This document shows, piece by piece, positions 1-11,388 of a stretch of DNA of 64,000 bases; the first letter of the stretch is position 1, and every line of letters starts with the position of its first letter. The notes beneath the pieces are model-generated. The model did not search any database. It was not told the DNA's origin and worked only from the letters and a program-made list of their open reading frames with translations. The translations under genes were made by a program, and so were the position numbers. Source of the stretch: Neoconidiobolus thromboides FSU 785 (lineage: Eukaryota > Entomophthoromycota > Entomophthoromycetes > Entomophthorales > Neoconidiobolaceae); assembly GCA_025603075.1 (NCBI GenBank), contig MU626352.1, positions 1 through 64,000 of the forward strand, given 5' to 3'.

Positions 1-36
1 CTCGGCAATATATTTGACATATTCGTCAGATACCAT
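1..36 (-). CDS. possible 5' end of a gene leaving the window
   Basis: An ATG at 36-34 on the minus strand opens 12 codons that run off the left edge without a stop (Met-Val-Ser-Asp-Glu-Tyr-Val-Lys...). The upstream side is extremely AT-rich, like other 5' flanks here. It is too short to recognise a family and could be chance. Confidence 0.3.
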   Translation of the reverse strand, partial: MVSDEYVKYIAE

Positions 37-406
37 ATTGATTTATAAAATTAGTTTCGATTTACTGATTTCAAACTTCACCTTTAAATTTTATTCTGAG
101 TCATATTAATATATTTTATACTTTTATTTCAAATTTTATTACAAATCCTCGTTATAGTAAATACTAATGTGTATACTAACTTTAATTAATTTTTGGGTGG
201 TACAAATGATCTTGGCATAAATTGTTATCATAGTAGTGACACTAAATATAACGAGTTACTATATATGGGCTAGTTTAGACCCAAAATTATCTTTTCATCT
301 CAAATTTTTAGATTAGCCTAGATTTAAATATTGGTCCAGGTCTATTGGTAGCTCTCAGAAAATGTTTCCATTAAAACCTTAATCATAAGTAAAAAGAATA
401 AATACT

Positions 407-513
407 ATATGGGAGTGTTTTTTTTGACTTCATTGTTTTTTCCACTTTTTAAGCGCTATTTAAGTAGAAAGATTATTAATAAAATTCTTAAACACAAAAA
501 TACATCCCCATAT
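407..513 (+). mobile_element. MITE-like element, copy 1
   Basis: A 107-base element starting ATATGGGAGTG and ending CATCCCCATAT. It carries the internal core AAGCGCTATTTRAGTRGAAA and the right subterminal block TTCTTAAACACAAAAATAC shared by the family. Orientation is called + when the core reads this way. TA flanks both ends. Confidence 0.9.
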
Positions 514-727
514 TATATAAATTCAGCATTTATATATTTCAAAGCTAAGATTATGATGATATTATGAAATTTAATAATTTTGGAATAGTGAATACCTTTT
601 TGGTCTTGCTTTTCAAAGTTAGCCTTGACGATATTTTCTAACACACTTGACTTAAAGCCATTTTTATAAGATTAGTTAGAAACAATCAGAGTTTATTTAT
701 CAGAAAATTTTTATCAAAACTTCTGGC

Positions 728-834
728 ATATGGGAGTGTTTTTTTTGACTTCATTATTTTTTCCATTTTTTAAGCACTATTTAAGCGGAAAATTTGTTAG
801 TAAAATTCTTAAACACAAAAATACATCCCCATAT
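728..834 (+). mobile_element. MITE-like element, copy 2
   Basis: A 107-base copy in the same orientation as copy 1 and about 215 bases from it. The left end is ATATGGGAGTG and the right end CATCCCCATAT. The core reads AAGCACTATTTAAGCGGAAA, so the central AGCGCT palindrome is lost. Confidence 0.9.
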
Positions 835-1645
835 TTTTTCTTATTAGTTTTAAAAAATTAGTTTTTCTTTAAAACCAGCTTATACTGAAGAGCCTTAAGA
901 AGCTTGTTACTAAAGCTTTTTAGCATCTAGAAGTTATAAAAATAATCTTGGAAAGCATTTTTTATATAAATCTTAAGATTATTAATGAGATATAGGTTTT
1001 AAAAATTATAGTTTTTTTACTTTGAAAATGTTTCTGATAAATTTCTTGCTGTAATTGCTTATTATTTAAGATTTTAAGTTATATGTTCAATCTTGTCTTT
1101 TATTGATGTTTATTATACCTTTTATATTAGATAAAGTCTTTTTATAGTTTTTAAAAATAAAAGCTATTACAACAAAGCAAAGTGTACTAATAACAATTTG
1201 ATAGCTTTTTACTTATATATCAAAACTTTATAAAAGCTTAAGACACAAAATTTATAAGCTTTTGGCATATAGGCAAAAGTTATTAAACTATTCTGAATAC
1301 TTTCTATTAACCTTGTGAAGTAAAGCTTTTATAGAACTAAAGCATTTGGCTTCTTAGTAGCAATAAATTATAAAAAAATTAACAGTAAATCTTGCTTAAG
1401 AGTTTATACTAAAAAATATCAAATAATACATAAAATTATTTTATTTTTGATCAAAGCATACTTAGTATAATTGTTAATTAAAGTTGAAATTGAAAAGTTT
1501 GGATAATCTTGCTAAGCATTGTAGCATCTACATTCTCATTTTTAAAAGCACAAGAATTAGACTGATCAAGCTTATTTGAGTTAACTTTAATAGAAAATGT
1601 TGCCTCACTGTTTCCTAAAAGGATGGTTAATTTATTAATGCTATA
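835..1645. other. non-coding AT-rich stretch
   Basis: About 800 bases between MITE copy 2 and the receptor-like remnant. I see no supported reading frame, RNA gene or repeat. Confidence 0.5.
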
Positions 1646-2745
1646 TCAATGGTACATTGACATACCTTCATCATCTACTCCATCTTGAAATTTATTTCTT
1701 GTAATAATTTTCAAATATATTTTTCTAAACCCAGAACATATACTTGGATTAAGGAAAAAGACAACAAAATTGAATGTTCCTAATATACCACTAGTAAAAT
1801 ACGTTAAAATGTCAAATTCTGGGGATGTAATGTCAACAAGATCGAAAGCTGCTTGCTTTATTACTAATCCAGATTGAGAAGTTATCATTAATATAATATA
1901 TAGTAAACTAAAAAAAATAGTTATTACAATAAATATTATTTTTAAAATTGAATACATTCTAAAATACATAATCTTCACACAGTTGAGCGCTTCTATAGAA
2001 GCTCTTACTCCACGAAACAACCTGAAATTTTGCACCTTTTCCGCCTGCATACTTAATTTTACTACAACCAAGATTACAGTTACTGATAGATAAAGTATAG
2101 AAACTATTGTGACCATGATACTAGTAAAGAAATCGAATGTTTTAGAATTGTTTATATCATTGATTGCAAGATAGCATTTGTTGAACTTATTATATTCAGA
2201 CATTTCTTTTGTTATATAAAATAAATTAATATCAACCTACAAGCGTCCTAAAGTAATATTGTACCAAGTGGTAGAATGATGATTATTAGTGGAATTAAAA
2301 TAGATACTATTCAGTATACTACTTCGATTCTTTTTATTATAGTAGTATCATGCACGAATACTAATTATAAGTTGACTCCAATAGTTACATTAGGAAAAGC
2401 ATAAAGCAAAAGATAAGCCAATAGATGGTAACCAATTAATATATATAATGAGAATCCATCATAGTAAGATGGACGAATCCACAAAATACTAGTATGCAAT
2501 CTCAAAGTTACTCTGTTAACTAATATGCAATTATTAACATTGGTATAGTTGGTTACTTAGTATAAAGTTTACGATACTTACTTAATATAATCATAATTGA
2601 TACAGCTGTAATAGCTAATATTAGTGACATTTTGACCATTTGTAAGTAGGTGGTCATTTTATCAAAATAATCTCTATACTTGTCAATACACATATTGACC
2701 ATAAAAGCAATCTGAATTCTTGATGTTCATATTTATGTTTCAATT
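1646..2745 (-). pseudogene. decayed seven-membrane-segment receptor-like gene
   Basis: The 3' part (2203-1646) is an open frame of 185 codons. It has three strongly hydrophobic segments, the last being followed by an Asn-Pro pair in a LNPSI context, placed like the NPxxY end of segment 7 in G-protein-coupled receptors. Upstream on the same strand (about 2745-2215) the translation holds further hydrophobic segments. One GTAAGT...TAG intron can be placed near 2580-2515. After that the frame meets in-frame TAA, TGA, TAG and TAA codons, although another hydrophobic helix lies between them, and the 185-codon frame is shifted relative to it. This fits a receptor losing its reading frame. Undetected introns could rescue part of it. 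Assignment to a receptor family is inference from hydrophobic pattern only. Confidence 0.45.
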
Positions 2746-4823
2746 GATGCATAACTTTTGCTTTATTATTTCTAAATTATTTTATTACATTTTTTATTTA
2801 CTATCCAATTTGAAATAAATAGGCTTTACATCTAACTTAGTAATAAAAATTGTTTTCCGTAAATTGGTTTATAATAAAGGTGACATTAAGATTAAGTTTG
2901 TTTATATTATTGAACTGAAATTTGATCTCTAGTAAATACTAGGCTATTTTATAAGAGTTAAATATATTTATATCTATTATAAGATAACGTTTTGGCTTTA
3001 TACCAAATATTCAACACTTATTATAGTCAAAAGATAGCAATAACAAGTTTTCTTTGCATTAAAGTTAAAAATAATAGATTTTGGTAAAAACACATAATAG
3101 AATATTTACTCGTTAAATTTTTTAACTCCTTGAGTACTAAGTGTTTTGAAAAAGTCCGCTTTTGAAACAGAATTTTTTGATTAAAACTTAGTTCTGGAAA
3201 ATTAAATTGACTAATAAAATGAATTGGAAATTTAAAAAATACAAACAAATTAAAAGAAAGTAATATCTTGTTTGAAAAATCTACAATTTTTTCTACCCAA
3301 TAGCATTTAAATAAATAAATAATAAAGCTAAAAAAGTGTATATATAAATTATAAAAGTTAAAATTTAATACGTTATTTAAAACAAAATGTAAATTATTAT
3401 AGTATTTTATTTAAGGTATTTGTTAAAACTATAATAAAAACGGGGTAATAAATAAAATTCAATTTTTACACCATTATAATTGAATTTATAAAAATGAGTA
3501 GCGTAAATTTGAAGGTGTAAATCACTATGAACACCCAAACCCTTTGCCCAATCGCTATCAGCTATCCAAAAACCGTTAGCAACTGGACAAATAATTCACA
3601 TGTCTAGTGGTTCATGCTTCAAATCTACATTGCCCATTATTTTGGAAAATACATTGATAAATCAGTAATTTATAATTACTGGGTAAACGAATTATTCAGT
3701 ATTAATAGCTTTGTTTAAAAAAGTCAAGGTTAATAGAAAATGACAACATAAAAAGGGAAATAGTATGCATGGTGTGCTAAATTTATAAGTTGCCTTAACT
3801 TTAATTATGTTAAATTTGTTTATTGTCTTATTTTTAATTGGTTAAATGATTAACCTCTGCTAAAATTATTTTATTCTTAATTTATCATTGCACAGCGAAG
3901 TAATGAATTATGGATAAAATATCAAATTTATGACATTAAAATGAGCTGATGTTTAATTTAAAAAGTATTTTCCCGCATAGCACCCGATTGGTTTCTTGCA
4001 AAATTTTATAAAAGTATTTCAAAAGAGATATTCCAAAATAAGAGTAAAACGGGTGACTTGGCGGATAACAAGCTGCATAAATTTTCTATATAAATCAAAT
4101 TAATATATTTTTTCGTAAATCAGGAAGAATAAATTAACCTAATATTATGCTTAATTGTATTCCAGTTTATTTTTATTTTATTTGAAAATGGAAGTAAATG
4201 TTCATTAAAGCATATCGTTACTCATTGAATTATGAATGAAGAGCAAGGTGCCATTTTCATTGATATCATAGTGCAACGATATTGGGATGCTTGTTCTGTA
4301 TTTAATACTAAATTTGAACTGTAATAGATTGGGGTGATCGCTAAAATATATTCTATTCTTCATGGTACAAAAAAAGCTGATAGGGGATTAATATTACCCA
4401 CAACATTATTAATAGATCACCCATATCATGTTTGATGATTAATCGAAAAAATCAGAACAAAAATATTTTTATTTTAGGAATATAATCATAAGAAGTTATT
4501 AATCTAATGTGGAATTATAAATCTTGTTTATTAAAACTTGAAATAAGAATAGAACAATACAGGCTTATTCTTAAACAATATAATAGTCACCTTAATTAAT
4601 TAAGTAAATATAAAATTGTGCTGTTAAATAAAAAGTATACTTTTATGGACATTTTTTTAAATCAAAATAATAATTCAAACTTCTTTTTTTTACAGTTATA
4701 AAAAATAACTTTTAAGCACCAAAATTAAATAAATAAATATGGGTTTCGTATTTGCTTACATATTTAGTCCTATTAAATTGATTTATTCTAGATTTTATAC
4801 TATTTTATGATTTTTTAGAAAAG
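2746..4823. other. intergenic stretch with one broken small reading frame
   Basis: No supported gene. The only notable stretch is 3527-3718, less AT-rich than its surroundings, where an ATG frame of 26 codons ends in TAG and then continues for 36 more codons in the same frame to a TAA. I recognise no family in it. Confidence 0.4.
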
Positions 4824-4830
4824 TATAAAT
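4824..4830 (+). promoter_or_regulatory. TATA-like box of the first cyclin gene
   Basis: TATAAAT lies 106-112 bases before the ATG at 4936. Chance occurrence is possible in DNA this AT-rich. Confidence 0.35.
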
Positions 4831-4935
4831 ACACTTAATTTTACAATCAAAATCTATTTAAAATCAAAATTTATTTATTGATATTATATATCATTGAATA
4901 CATATTAAAAATTGAAAAGATACACAAATTTCATT

Positions 4936-5613
4936 ATGACTGTATTACTTGGAAATAATCATAGAAATAATATTTTAAATAAAGGCGACATACGTAGGGA
5001 TGCATATAGGAGTAGATATAATAAAATTCATAAAATAAACTCAAGGATAGTAACAATTAAAGATATTGAAAAAATACCTGATTACTATAAAATAGAGTTC
5101 ATAAATCGTGTAGTAAGCCATCATAGTGGAAAAAGTAATATAGGATTATATAAAGCAATATTCAAACATTTCAACATTGAAGGCAGTTTTTTTTTAATTG
5201 CCTTAAACTATTTTTTAAGATTAATAAGTAAAAAAAGTCCATTATTTCTCGAATATAGTGGCGATACAGTATTTATTGTATGTTTAATATTAGCCTTTAC
5301 ATGGATGGAAGATATCCCTTATCAACTTGAAGCATGGGGTAATGTAACTCACTTAGAACATAGTCTTTTAATAAAATTAAAATCAAGAGTTTTAATGGAA
5401 TTGAATTACTCCTTAGGCGTGAATGAAGTTTATAACTGTTGGGAAGGTCTCTTTTTAAAATTCACCAATTTTTGGATAAATAAGCAAAAGTATTTGTTAC
5501 AATTAGCTTATAATGAGGATAATAAGGAGAAAATTAATGCTACTTTAGAAAAGCTAACTTGTAAATTGACACTCACTTTCTCAATCCCTAAAAATCATTT
5601 TTTATTTATTTAG
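4936..5613 (+). CDS. Pho80/Pcl-like cyclin
   Basis: An intronless gene of 225 residues. The open frame extends upstream to a TTG at 4912, but the first ATG is at 4936. A short polar N-terminus leads into a cyclin box (about residues 60-170). It shows the pattern FLIALNYFLRL, then a helix with IVCLILAFTWMED, a Leu-Glu-Ala-Trp-Gly turn, and LMELNYSLGV. These match the helix 1-5 order of Pho80/Pcl cyclins, where the usual counterparts are a LYIQRL-type helix, an AAKF-type helix and an LFLLNFRL-type end. Such cyclins activate Pho85-type kinases in phosphate, glycogen or cell-cycle control. Which kinase this one binds cannot be told. A paralogue lies at 49879-50457. The rather divergent sequence suggests a fast-evolving, lineage-specific member. 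Confidence 0.7.
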   Translation: MTVLLGNNHRNNILNKGDIRRDAYRSRYNKIHKINSRIVTIKDIEKIPDYYKIEFINRVVSHHSGKSNIGLYKAIFKHFNIEGSFFLIALNYFLRLISKKSPLFLEYSGDTVFIVCLILAFTWMEDIPYQLEAWGNVTHLEHSLLIKLKSRVLMELNYSLGVNEVYNCWEGLFLKFTNFWINKQKYLLQLAYNEDNKEKINATLEKLTCKLTLTFSIPKNHFLFI

Positions 5614-8600
5614 TATCCCCCTTACTTTATTGTAATTGGCTCGCTCTTTTTAATGTTTTTGTTGTTTTTTATTTAAATAAAAGTTCCTTTATTAAACACA
5701 ACTTTTTTATTTAATGTTGTACATCCATTATAAATTGACTATTAATTTTATCATTTATAACCCCATTTTTAACATTAATTTTCTTCTACAATAATTTTTT
5801 TTACTAAATCACCCCCATCTTGTTTTGTTTGATCAAATTTGATCAACTATAACTCAAACACGTAATTATAGAAAAATTATAAAAAATTATATCAGGCACA
5901 ATGAGTTTTCTAATTAACCCACACTCACTCCTTAAACTAACTGTTTACAAATAAAGATAGACTTTAAGCATATTGTAAAGAAAATGATGTATAAAGTATT
6001 TAAATGAGTTTTCAGTTAAATACTTATGTTGTTTAAAATATCCACAAATTATAAAGGAACGGGTTATCCAATCAATGATGAACTGTAATTCCCTAACTAC
6101 TTCTCATTTTGTTATTTAAATATAAACTTTTGTGATTGACTCTTCAATTTATCCGATTTTTAATGGAATTAATTTAATTACGATCTAACTCTTGATTGGA
6201 TAAAAAATTAACCCAGTTAATATCTTTTAAAAATAGCTTATTATCTCCTAAACCTTCTTATGAAAATATACATTAGTAAATACTTAGCCTCTATTTAATA
6301 TTGTACGTTTTGTGTATTTTTTATGACACCTAAATTTAATATGACATTTAGTAAATTATTTTATTTCCTTATGTAAATTGTTGACTAAATTATCAATATA
6401 TTTAACTGTTATAAGTAAAATGTGATATGTTGTATTGATTTTATTAAAAATGAGATGAATATCTATAAGTAATCATAGATTATTTCAAGTTTAATGATCT
6501 CATGGTCGTTATTAAATATAATAAAATAAAGCGTGAACAATGTTTTTTAAAGCATAATAAAGGACCACAGATTTAATTAAAGATGTAATTATTATTTGCT
6601 AAAGTTTGTGAACATATAAAGTTATAAAATGTTTTTATTTTTATAAAACTTGCTTCATAGTGACATGTTTAATTATTAAGTGAATTAGCCAATAGTAAAG
6701 TTGCACTTTTTTATAAATAGATTCATATTGCTCCTATTTATTACCGTATTTTTTTATAGTCAAGTTGAAAATGTAATAGCTAATTACAAACCATAATCTA
6801 AAATAAACAGTAATGAAATATAAACAAAATCATAAAGTTGTTTCTTAGCCAATAAAGAAATTTAGAATCTTTTTTATGGTTGGATAAATAGAAAGGGAGG
6901 AACATAGGTATAATTAGTAATAGTTATAAAATAGATACATATTCGAATCAATTCAATGTTTAATATATATATTATATTATAAAATATATGCGAATATACA
7001 TGTTTAGGTTCTTTATTTTAGGAATACGTACCTCTATATTTAATGATTTATTAATTTGTTTATTACTTATTACATATTTATTGATCGCATCATAAATCCA
7101 TTAATATATGCTGATGTCTTTCATTGTATTATTCTTTTATATCAGAACTATCAATTAAACAAACATAACCTTATATTCTATTTTTATATTACTTACATAT
7201 GTTATATCTAGATTTATTTACTTTAATAATAAGTTAAAAATATTGCAAAGAAGGTTATAGAATAAGTAATCTAATACTATATTATTCTGTTATTGAATTA
7301 CATACCTAATAAATTATAAAGTGTATTGATAATTCAATAATAAGAGATTTGATCAAAGAGTGATGAATGAATATAGGCATTAATTAACAAAACTTAGACT
7401 ACTTTAAATGGGAATTAAATATGTTTTTATCCTTTTGTTTTCTATTTCTAACCTTTAAGCTTTTTTATTTTGAAAACAAAGCTTTTAACACTAATTTATA
7501 CACTATTATTAGATATCCCCCCTTAAAAATTGAGTTGCTTTTTACATAATTTATTCTTAACTTCTTTCATATCATTTTTTTTTATCAATTATAAACCCAA
7601 TCAATTTTTCAGTAGTTTGCTTATGGAACTAAAATTGAAAGGGGGATGCTGAAAACATAAATTGTATAAATTAGAGATTTCAAATTTGCCGCGTTTAGTG
7701 GCATAATATAAAACTTTAGCGATTTATGCAATTAAATAACAAATATGGCAGCAGCGACATTTAAAGCAACCTAATCATTTTTTATAGTTAAAATCCTCTT
7801 TTATATTTTTGTTCCCTTATTAATTCCATCATTTTTTGAGTTTGTCTTAGCCATACGCTTAAAAATAGTATAAGAAATTTTTATGGTTTTTTTTAACTTT
7901 TCAGTTTTTAAGATGATTCCCTCTTTTTGTTTCAATAGTCAAGTATCTATAAATTGATTGGTTCTTTCAAGGTTTAATAACAAAATATTCAAAAGTATTT
8001 CTTAATATAGAAATAAACTTTATGATCCTTTCCTATTAATGTATACTTACTTTAAAATCCCATTTTTCCATGAATAAATTACTTTATAACATCATTTTAA
8101 ACTGGTATATCCGTATTAAGGTTATGTTTTTGGACAAAAATTAATTCAATTGAATTAAGTCTCCTCTTTTTTTTCAATACTCATTTTTTGCGCAAATTGA
8201 CCAGTCATAAACTTTTAACCTAGTACACTGTTTCAAATATTATTATTTCATAAGTGTAACTATAATTACTTTTTCATCATTTTTCATTAACTAATTAATT
8301 AAGACCCTTTTACATTTACTCATTAAAATGACTAAGGAACAGAATTTATTAGAATCCTTCTCCACCTTCAAATGCTTAACTTCATCCATAAAAAAGCTAT
8401 TCGCTAAATAAATACTTGTATTTTTTTTCAATGTTTTTGTAGAAACAACTTTGAGTTAACAGTTCCCTAATTAAGGTTTGATAAAAGAAATGGAAAATAA
8501 TATGTTTCTATTTATATTACTTCCAATCATGTAAAAAAGTGAGATTCCCCATTGCTTAGAATATTTAACTATTTTCCAAGAAATTGCTAAATTTTATTGG

Positions 8601-9279
8601 GTGCAGTACTTTAACTCTAAAGTATAATAGGAATAGATTTCATTAGGCTTTAGAATAATGTTTTTAAAGTAAATTTCCTTTATAAATACTATTCCAATGA
8701 TAAAAATTCCATTGTTTTGTTTGCCAATTTAATCGTGCGATTTAAGAAGAATTGCAATTAATCTAAAGCCTAAAATCCATTAAATCATCTTACAGATTTT
8801 ATTTTATCAAATGATCTTTTTACAAAAACTTGGCGAATAGCTTTTTAAAGGAATTGTACATTTTATTGATGTTAATTAAAAAGCTTAGTTATGTTCAAGT
8901 ACAGTGTTTTAGACCAATACTTTTTCTTGATGTTATTGGCACACTTTTTCAAGTATGTGGCAAGTTTTCGAGCTATTAAAAGCAATCATTTTTAAAGAAA
9001 TAACAAAAGATATTTTATAGAAATTCATCTGTTTAATTCAATTTTTCCATAACTTAGATAATTAGAAAGCTTTTAATTAAATCAAAATTGTGTGAGTTTT
9101 TTATTTTAATTTTTATGTAAAATAAAGTTTTGTTATAAAATAAAATTAGCTTGTAATAAGTTAAAATACTTCTTAAAATCAAACTTAATTTTAGTCTGTC
9201 AATACAACCTTTAGAAACAAACAAATTCTTAATAATCAAATGTTTAACATCATTCTATTTTAAATTTTTAAATTTCAAT
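5614..9279. other. long intergenic desert
   Basis: About 3.7 kb of very AT-rich DNA. No reading frame here has the composition or motifs of a gene. The minus-strand frame at 9054-9239 is low-complexity Ile/Lys/Leu/Phe and not credible. No tRNA-like folds or repeats were noticed. Confidence 0.5.
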
Positions 9280-9384
9280 ATATGGGGATGGATTTTTTTT
9301 GTTTAAGAATCTTATTAATAATTTTTCCACTCAAATAGCGCTTAAAAATGGAAAAAATCGTGAAACCAAAAAACACTCTTAATA
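9280..9384 (-). mobile_element. MITE-like element, copy 3
   Basis: A minus-orientation copy starting ATATGGGGATGG, containing the complement of the core (TTTCCACTCAAATAGCGCTT). Its far end has decayed to ACACTCTTAATAT. It shares the private variant TCACGAT (read as ATCGTGA here) with copy 4. Confidence 0.85.
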
Positions 9385-9409
9385 TTATTTTTAAATTATT
9401 AAATTGAAT

Positions 9410-9507
9410 ATATGAGGATATTTTTTGGTTTCACGATTTTTTCCATTTTTAAGCGCTATTTGAGTGGAAAAATTATTAATGAAATTCTTAAAAAATACAT
9501 CCACATA
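9410..9507 (+). mobile_element. MITE-like element, copy 4
   Basis: A plus-orientation copy 25 bases beyond copy 3 and nearly its exact reverse complement through the left two thirds. It has ATATGAGGAT at the left, a CCACATAT right end, and a short deletion in the AAACACAAAAA block. Confidence 0.85.
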
Positions 9508-9678
9508 TAATTATGAGTATTTATTTTTGATTTTGTAAAATTAAATTTAATAACCTATTCAAATATAGAAACTTATATTATAAATATGTTAATGAGATAT
9601 TAAAAATATTAGCTATTTTTCAAGTATTCAACTATTTAGTTTAAAATAAAAGGGTAAAATTAATTAAAAATTCATTTT

Positions 9679-9784
9679 ATATGGGGATGTTTTTTTTGGC
9701 ATCATCATTTTTTCCATCTTTTAAGCGCTATTTGAGTGGAAAGATTATTAATAAGATTCTTAAACAAAAAAATCCATCCCCATG
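9679..9784 (+). mobile_element. MITE-like element, copy 5
   Basis: A well-preserved copy: ATATGGGGATG left end, full AAGCGCTATTTGAGTGGAAA core, and CATCCCCATG right end. It opens a spurious reading frame on the plus strand. Confidence 0.9.
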
Positions 9785-10247
9785 TATTAAATTTTATTTA
9801 GAACTTATTGAAATAATATATTTTTTTATTAATATTAATTTTTGTAATAATTTTATTGTTTTTTCAGTGAGCTATATAAAAGAGTAAAAATACTTACAAA
9901 ACTATTTTAAATGAATTTTATATTCTGTTCTAGATGTGACTGTACTTTTTAATTTAAAAAAGATTGATAAAAAAATAATATATCATATAAACTATTAAAA
10001 AACAAAAGTGTGAATTCCAATTCAATTAAATAAATCAATTAATTCGACTAAATACCAATAAGGGACAATAACAAAGTATAACAAACACGAACACTTAATT
10101 CATATAAACAAAATAAAGATCAATCAAATAATAACGTCAAATACTAATCTTTAATCTATAAAAATCATATATTGACTTAATAAATTTACATAACAATACC
10201 AAGCTAAAAAAGGAAAGTAATTAATACCTCATTATTTCAAAAAAAAA
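9785..10247. other. intergenic, 3' flank of SHO1
   Basis: About 460 AT-rich bases with no gene that I can support. Confidence 0.5.
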
Positions 10248-10988
10248 CTAAAGTAAACTTACATAATTGGATGGAGCTAATCCAACTGTACCATCTACTT
10301 TTAATACTTTCCACCAATTACCATCTGAATTTAATACCTCCATCAATTCATTTTTAACAAAAGAAATTTCTTCAGCAGCAGCGGCATCATAAGGATAATG
10401 GGCTCTAACATGGATAACCCTATCCGTATCATTACTCCTCTCTTCATCACTAATAGAAACATTAGTACCCAGATATAATTCCTTTAAGCCCAAATTTTCT
10501 AATTGTAAACTGTTATCAAAAATGAGGTCGTCATGTTGACCTGATAAATAAAAAGCTAAAGTACCCGGTTCAGAAGCTATTAATATAATCCAAAATAAAT
10601 TTAATATAAATTGAATAACAGAACCACAAAATATTAGTGCTATAAAAGACAATGTTTCTTGACTATTTTGAATAGTAGTTCCAAGTAACATATTCATTAT
10701 ACTTAATTGAAACACTAACTGATGTTTATATGACTTGATTTGGTTTGTATTAACTACATAGATCACATGACAAATTAAGGTAATTGAAAATAAAATATAC
10801 ATCCAGATGTATGTATTTAATCGAATACCTGCTGCGCCTATCAACATACATAACCAACCTATCTATTCGAATAATAAAAAAGGTTAAATATTTCAATTTA
10901 TAACATTTTAAAAATAAAGGCTTACAATACCAAGTAAAAAGGAAAAGGTCCAAACAATATCGGAAAATGTAGTGGGTAGCCAAGGCAT
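10248..10988 (-). CDS. SHO1: Sho1-like osmosensor (four-TM, SH3)
   Basis: Two exons, 10988-10926 and 10862-10248, joined across a GTAAGC...TAG intron, give 225 residues. Hydrophobic segments lie at about 9-33, 39-58, 70-86 and 93-117. An acidic linker follows, then a C-terminal SH3 domain (about 171-225). The SH3 has the AHYPYDA start (ALYDY position), the Trp-Trp pair at 204-205 and the PSNYV end. This is the layout of Sho1, which sits in the plasma membrane and passes osmotic and polarity signals to the Pbs2 kinase by binding a proline-rich motif with the SH3. The linker is much shorter than in yeast Sho1. The start codon is fixed by the first helix, which spans the splice. The end is slightly ambiguous: TATGTAAGT just before the stop could also be a donor. 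The gene diverges from TFA1 across 400 bases. Confidence 0.88.
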
Positions 10989-11388
10989 AATAAATGTTTA
11001 TTATTATTATTTGTTTTAATAAATAAAGATATTAATTATTGAACTTTTTATTAAAAAGTTAAAAGTTGAAGAGATATTATATTATGTTAAATTTAAATTT
11101 AAAATTCAAGATAAGAAATATTTATTAGTGAATTTATTAAAATTTAATTCTAAATTTAGTGGCTCACCAACTTTGTTATCAATCAAAAATTGCAAAATTC
11201 AGTTATTAAACTTTAACCTTGATAGAATAGATTTTGCAATATGATTAAATTTTTAGATTAAATTAAAGTGTCAAGTTGAGATATTATCAGTTTTTATTTT
11301 TTTTTAAAAATTAAAATTCATTTATTCATTCCTTTAACTTATCTTTATTATCACAAAACTTGATTAACAATAATTTAATTATCCCAAT

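Noticed and set aside
3027-3248. 73-codon minus-strand frame
   Set aside because: Phe/Lys/Leu low complexity with no motif and normal AT-rich context.
9681-9887. 68-codon plus-strand frame
   Set aside because: Its first half is translated MITE copy 5; the rest is low-complexity flank.
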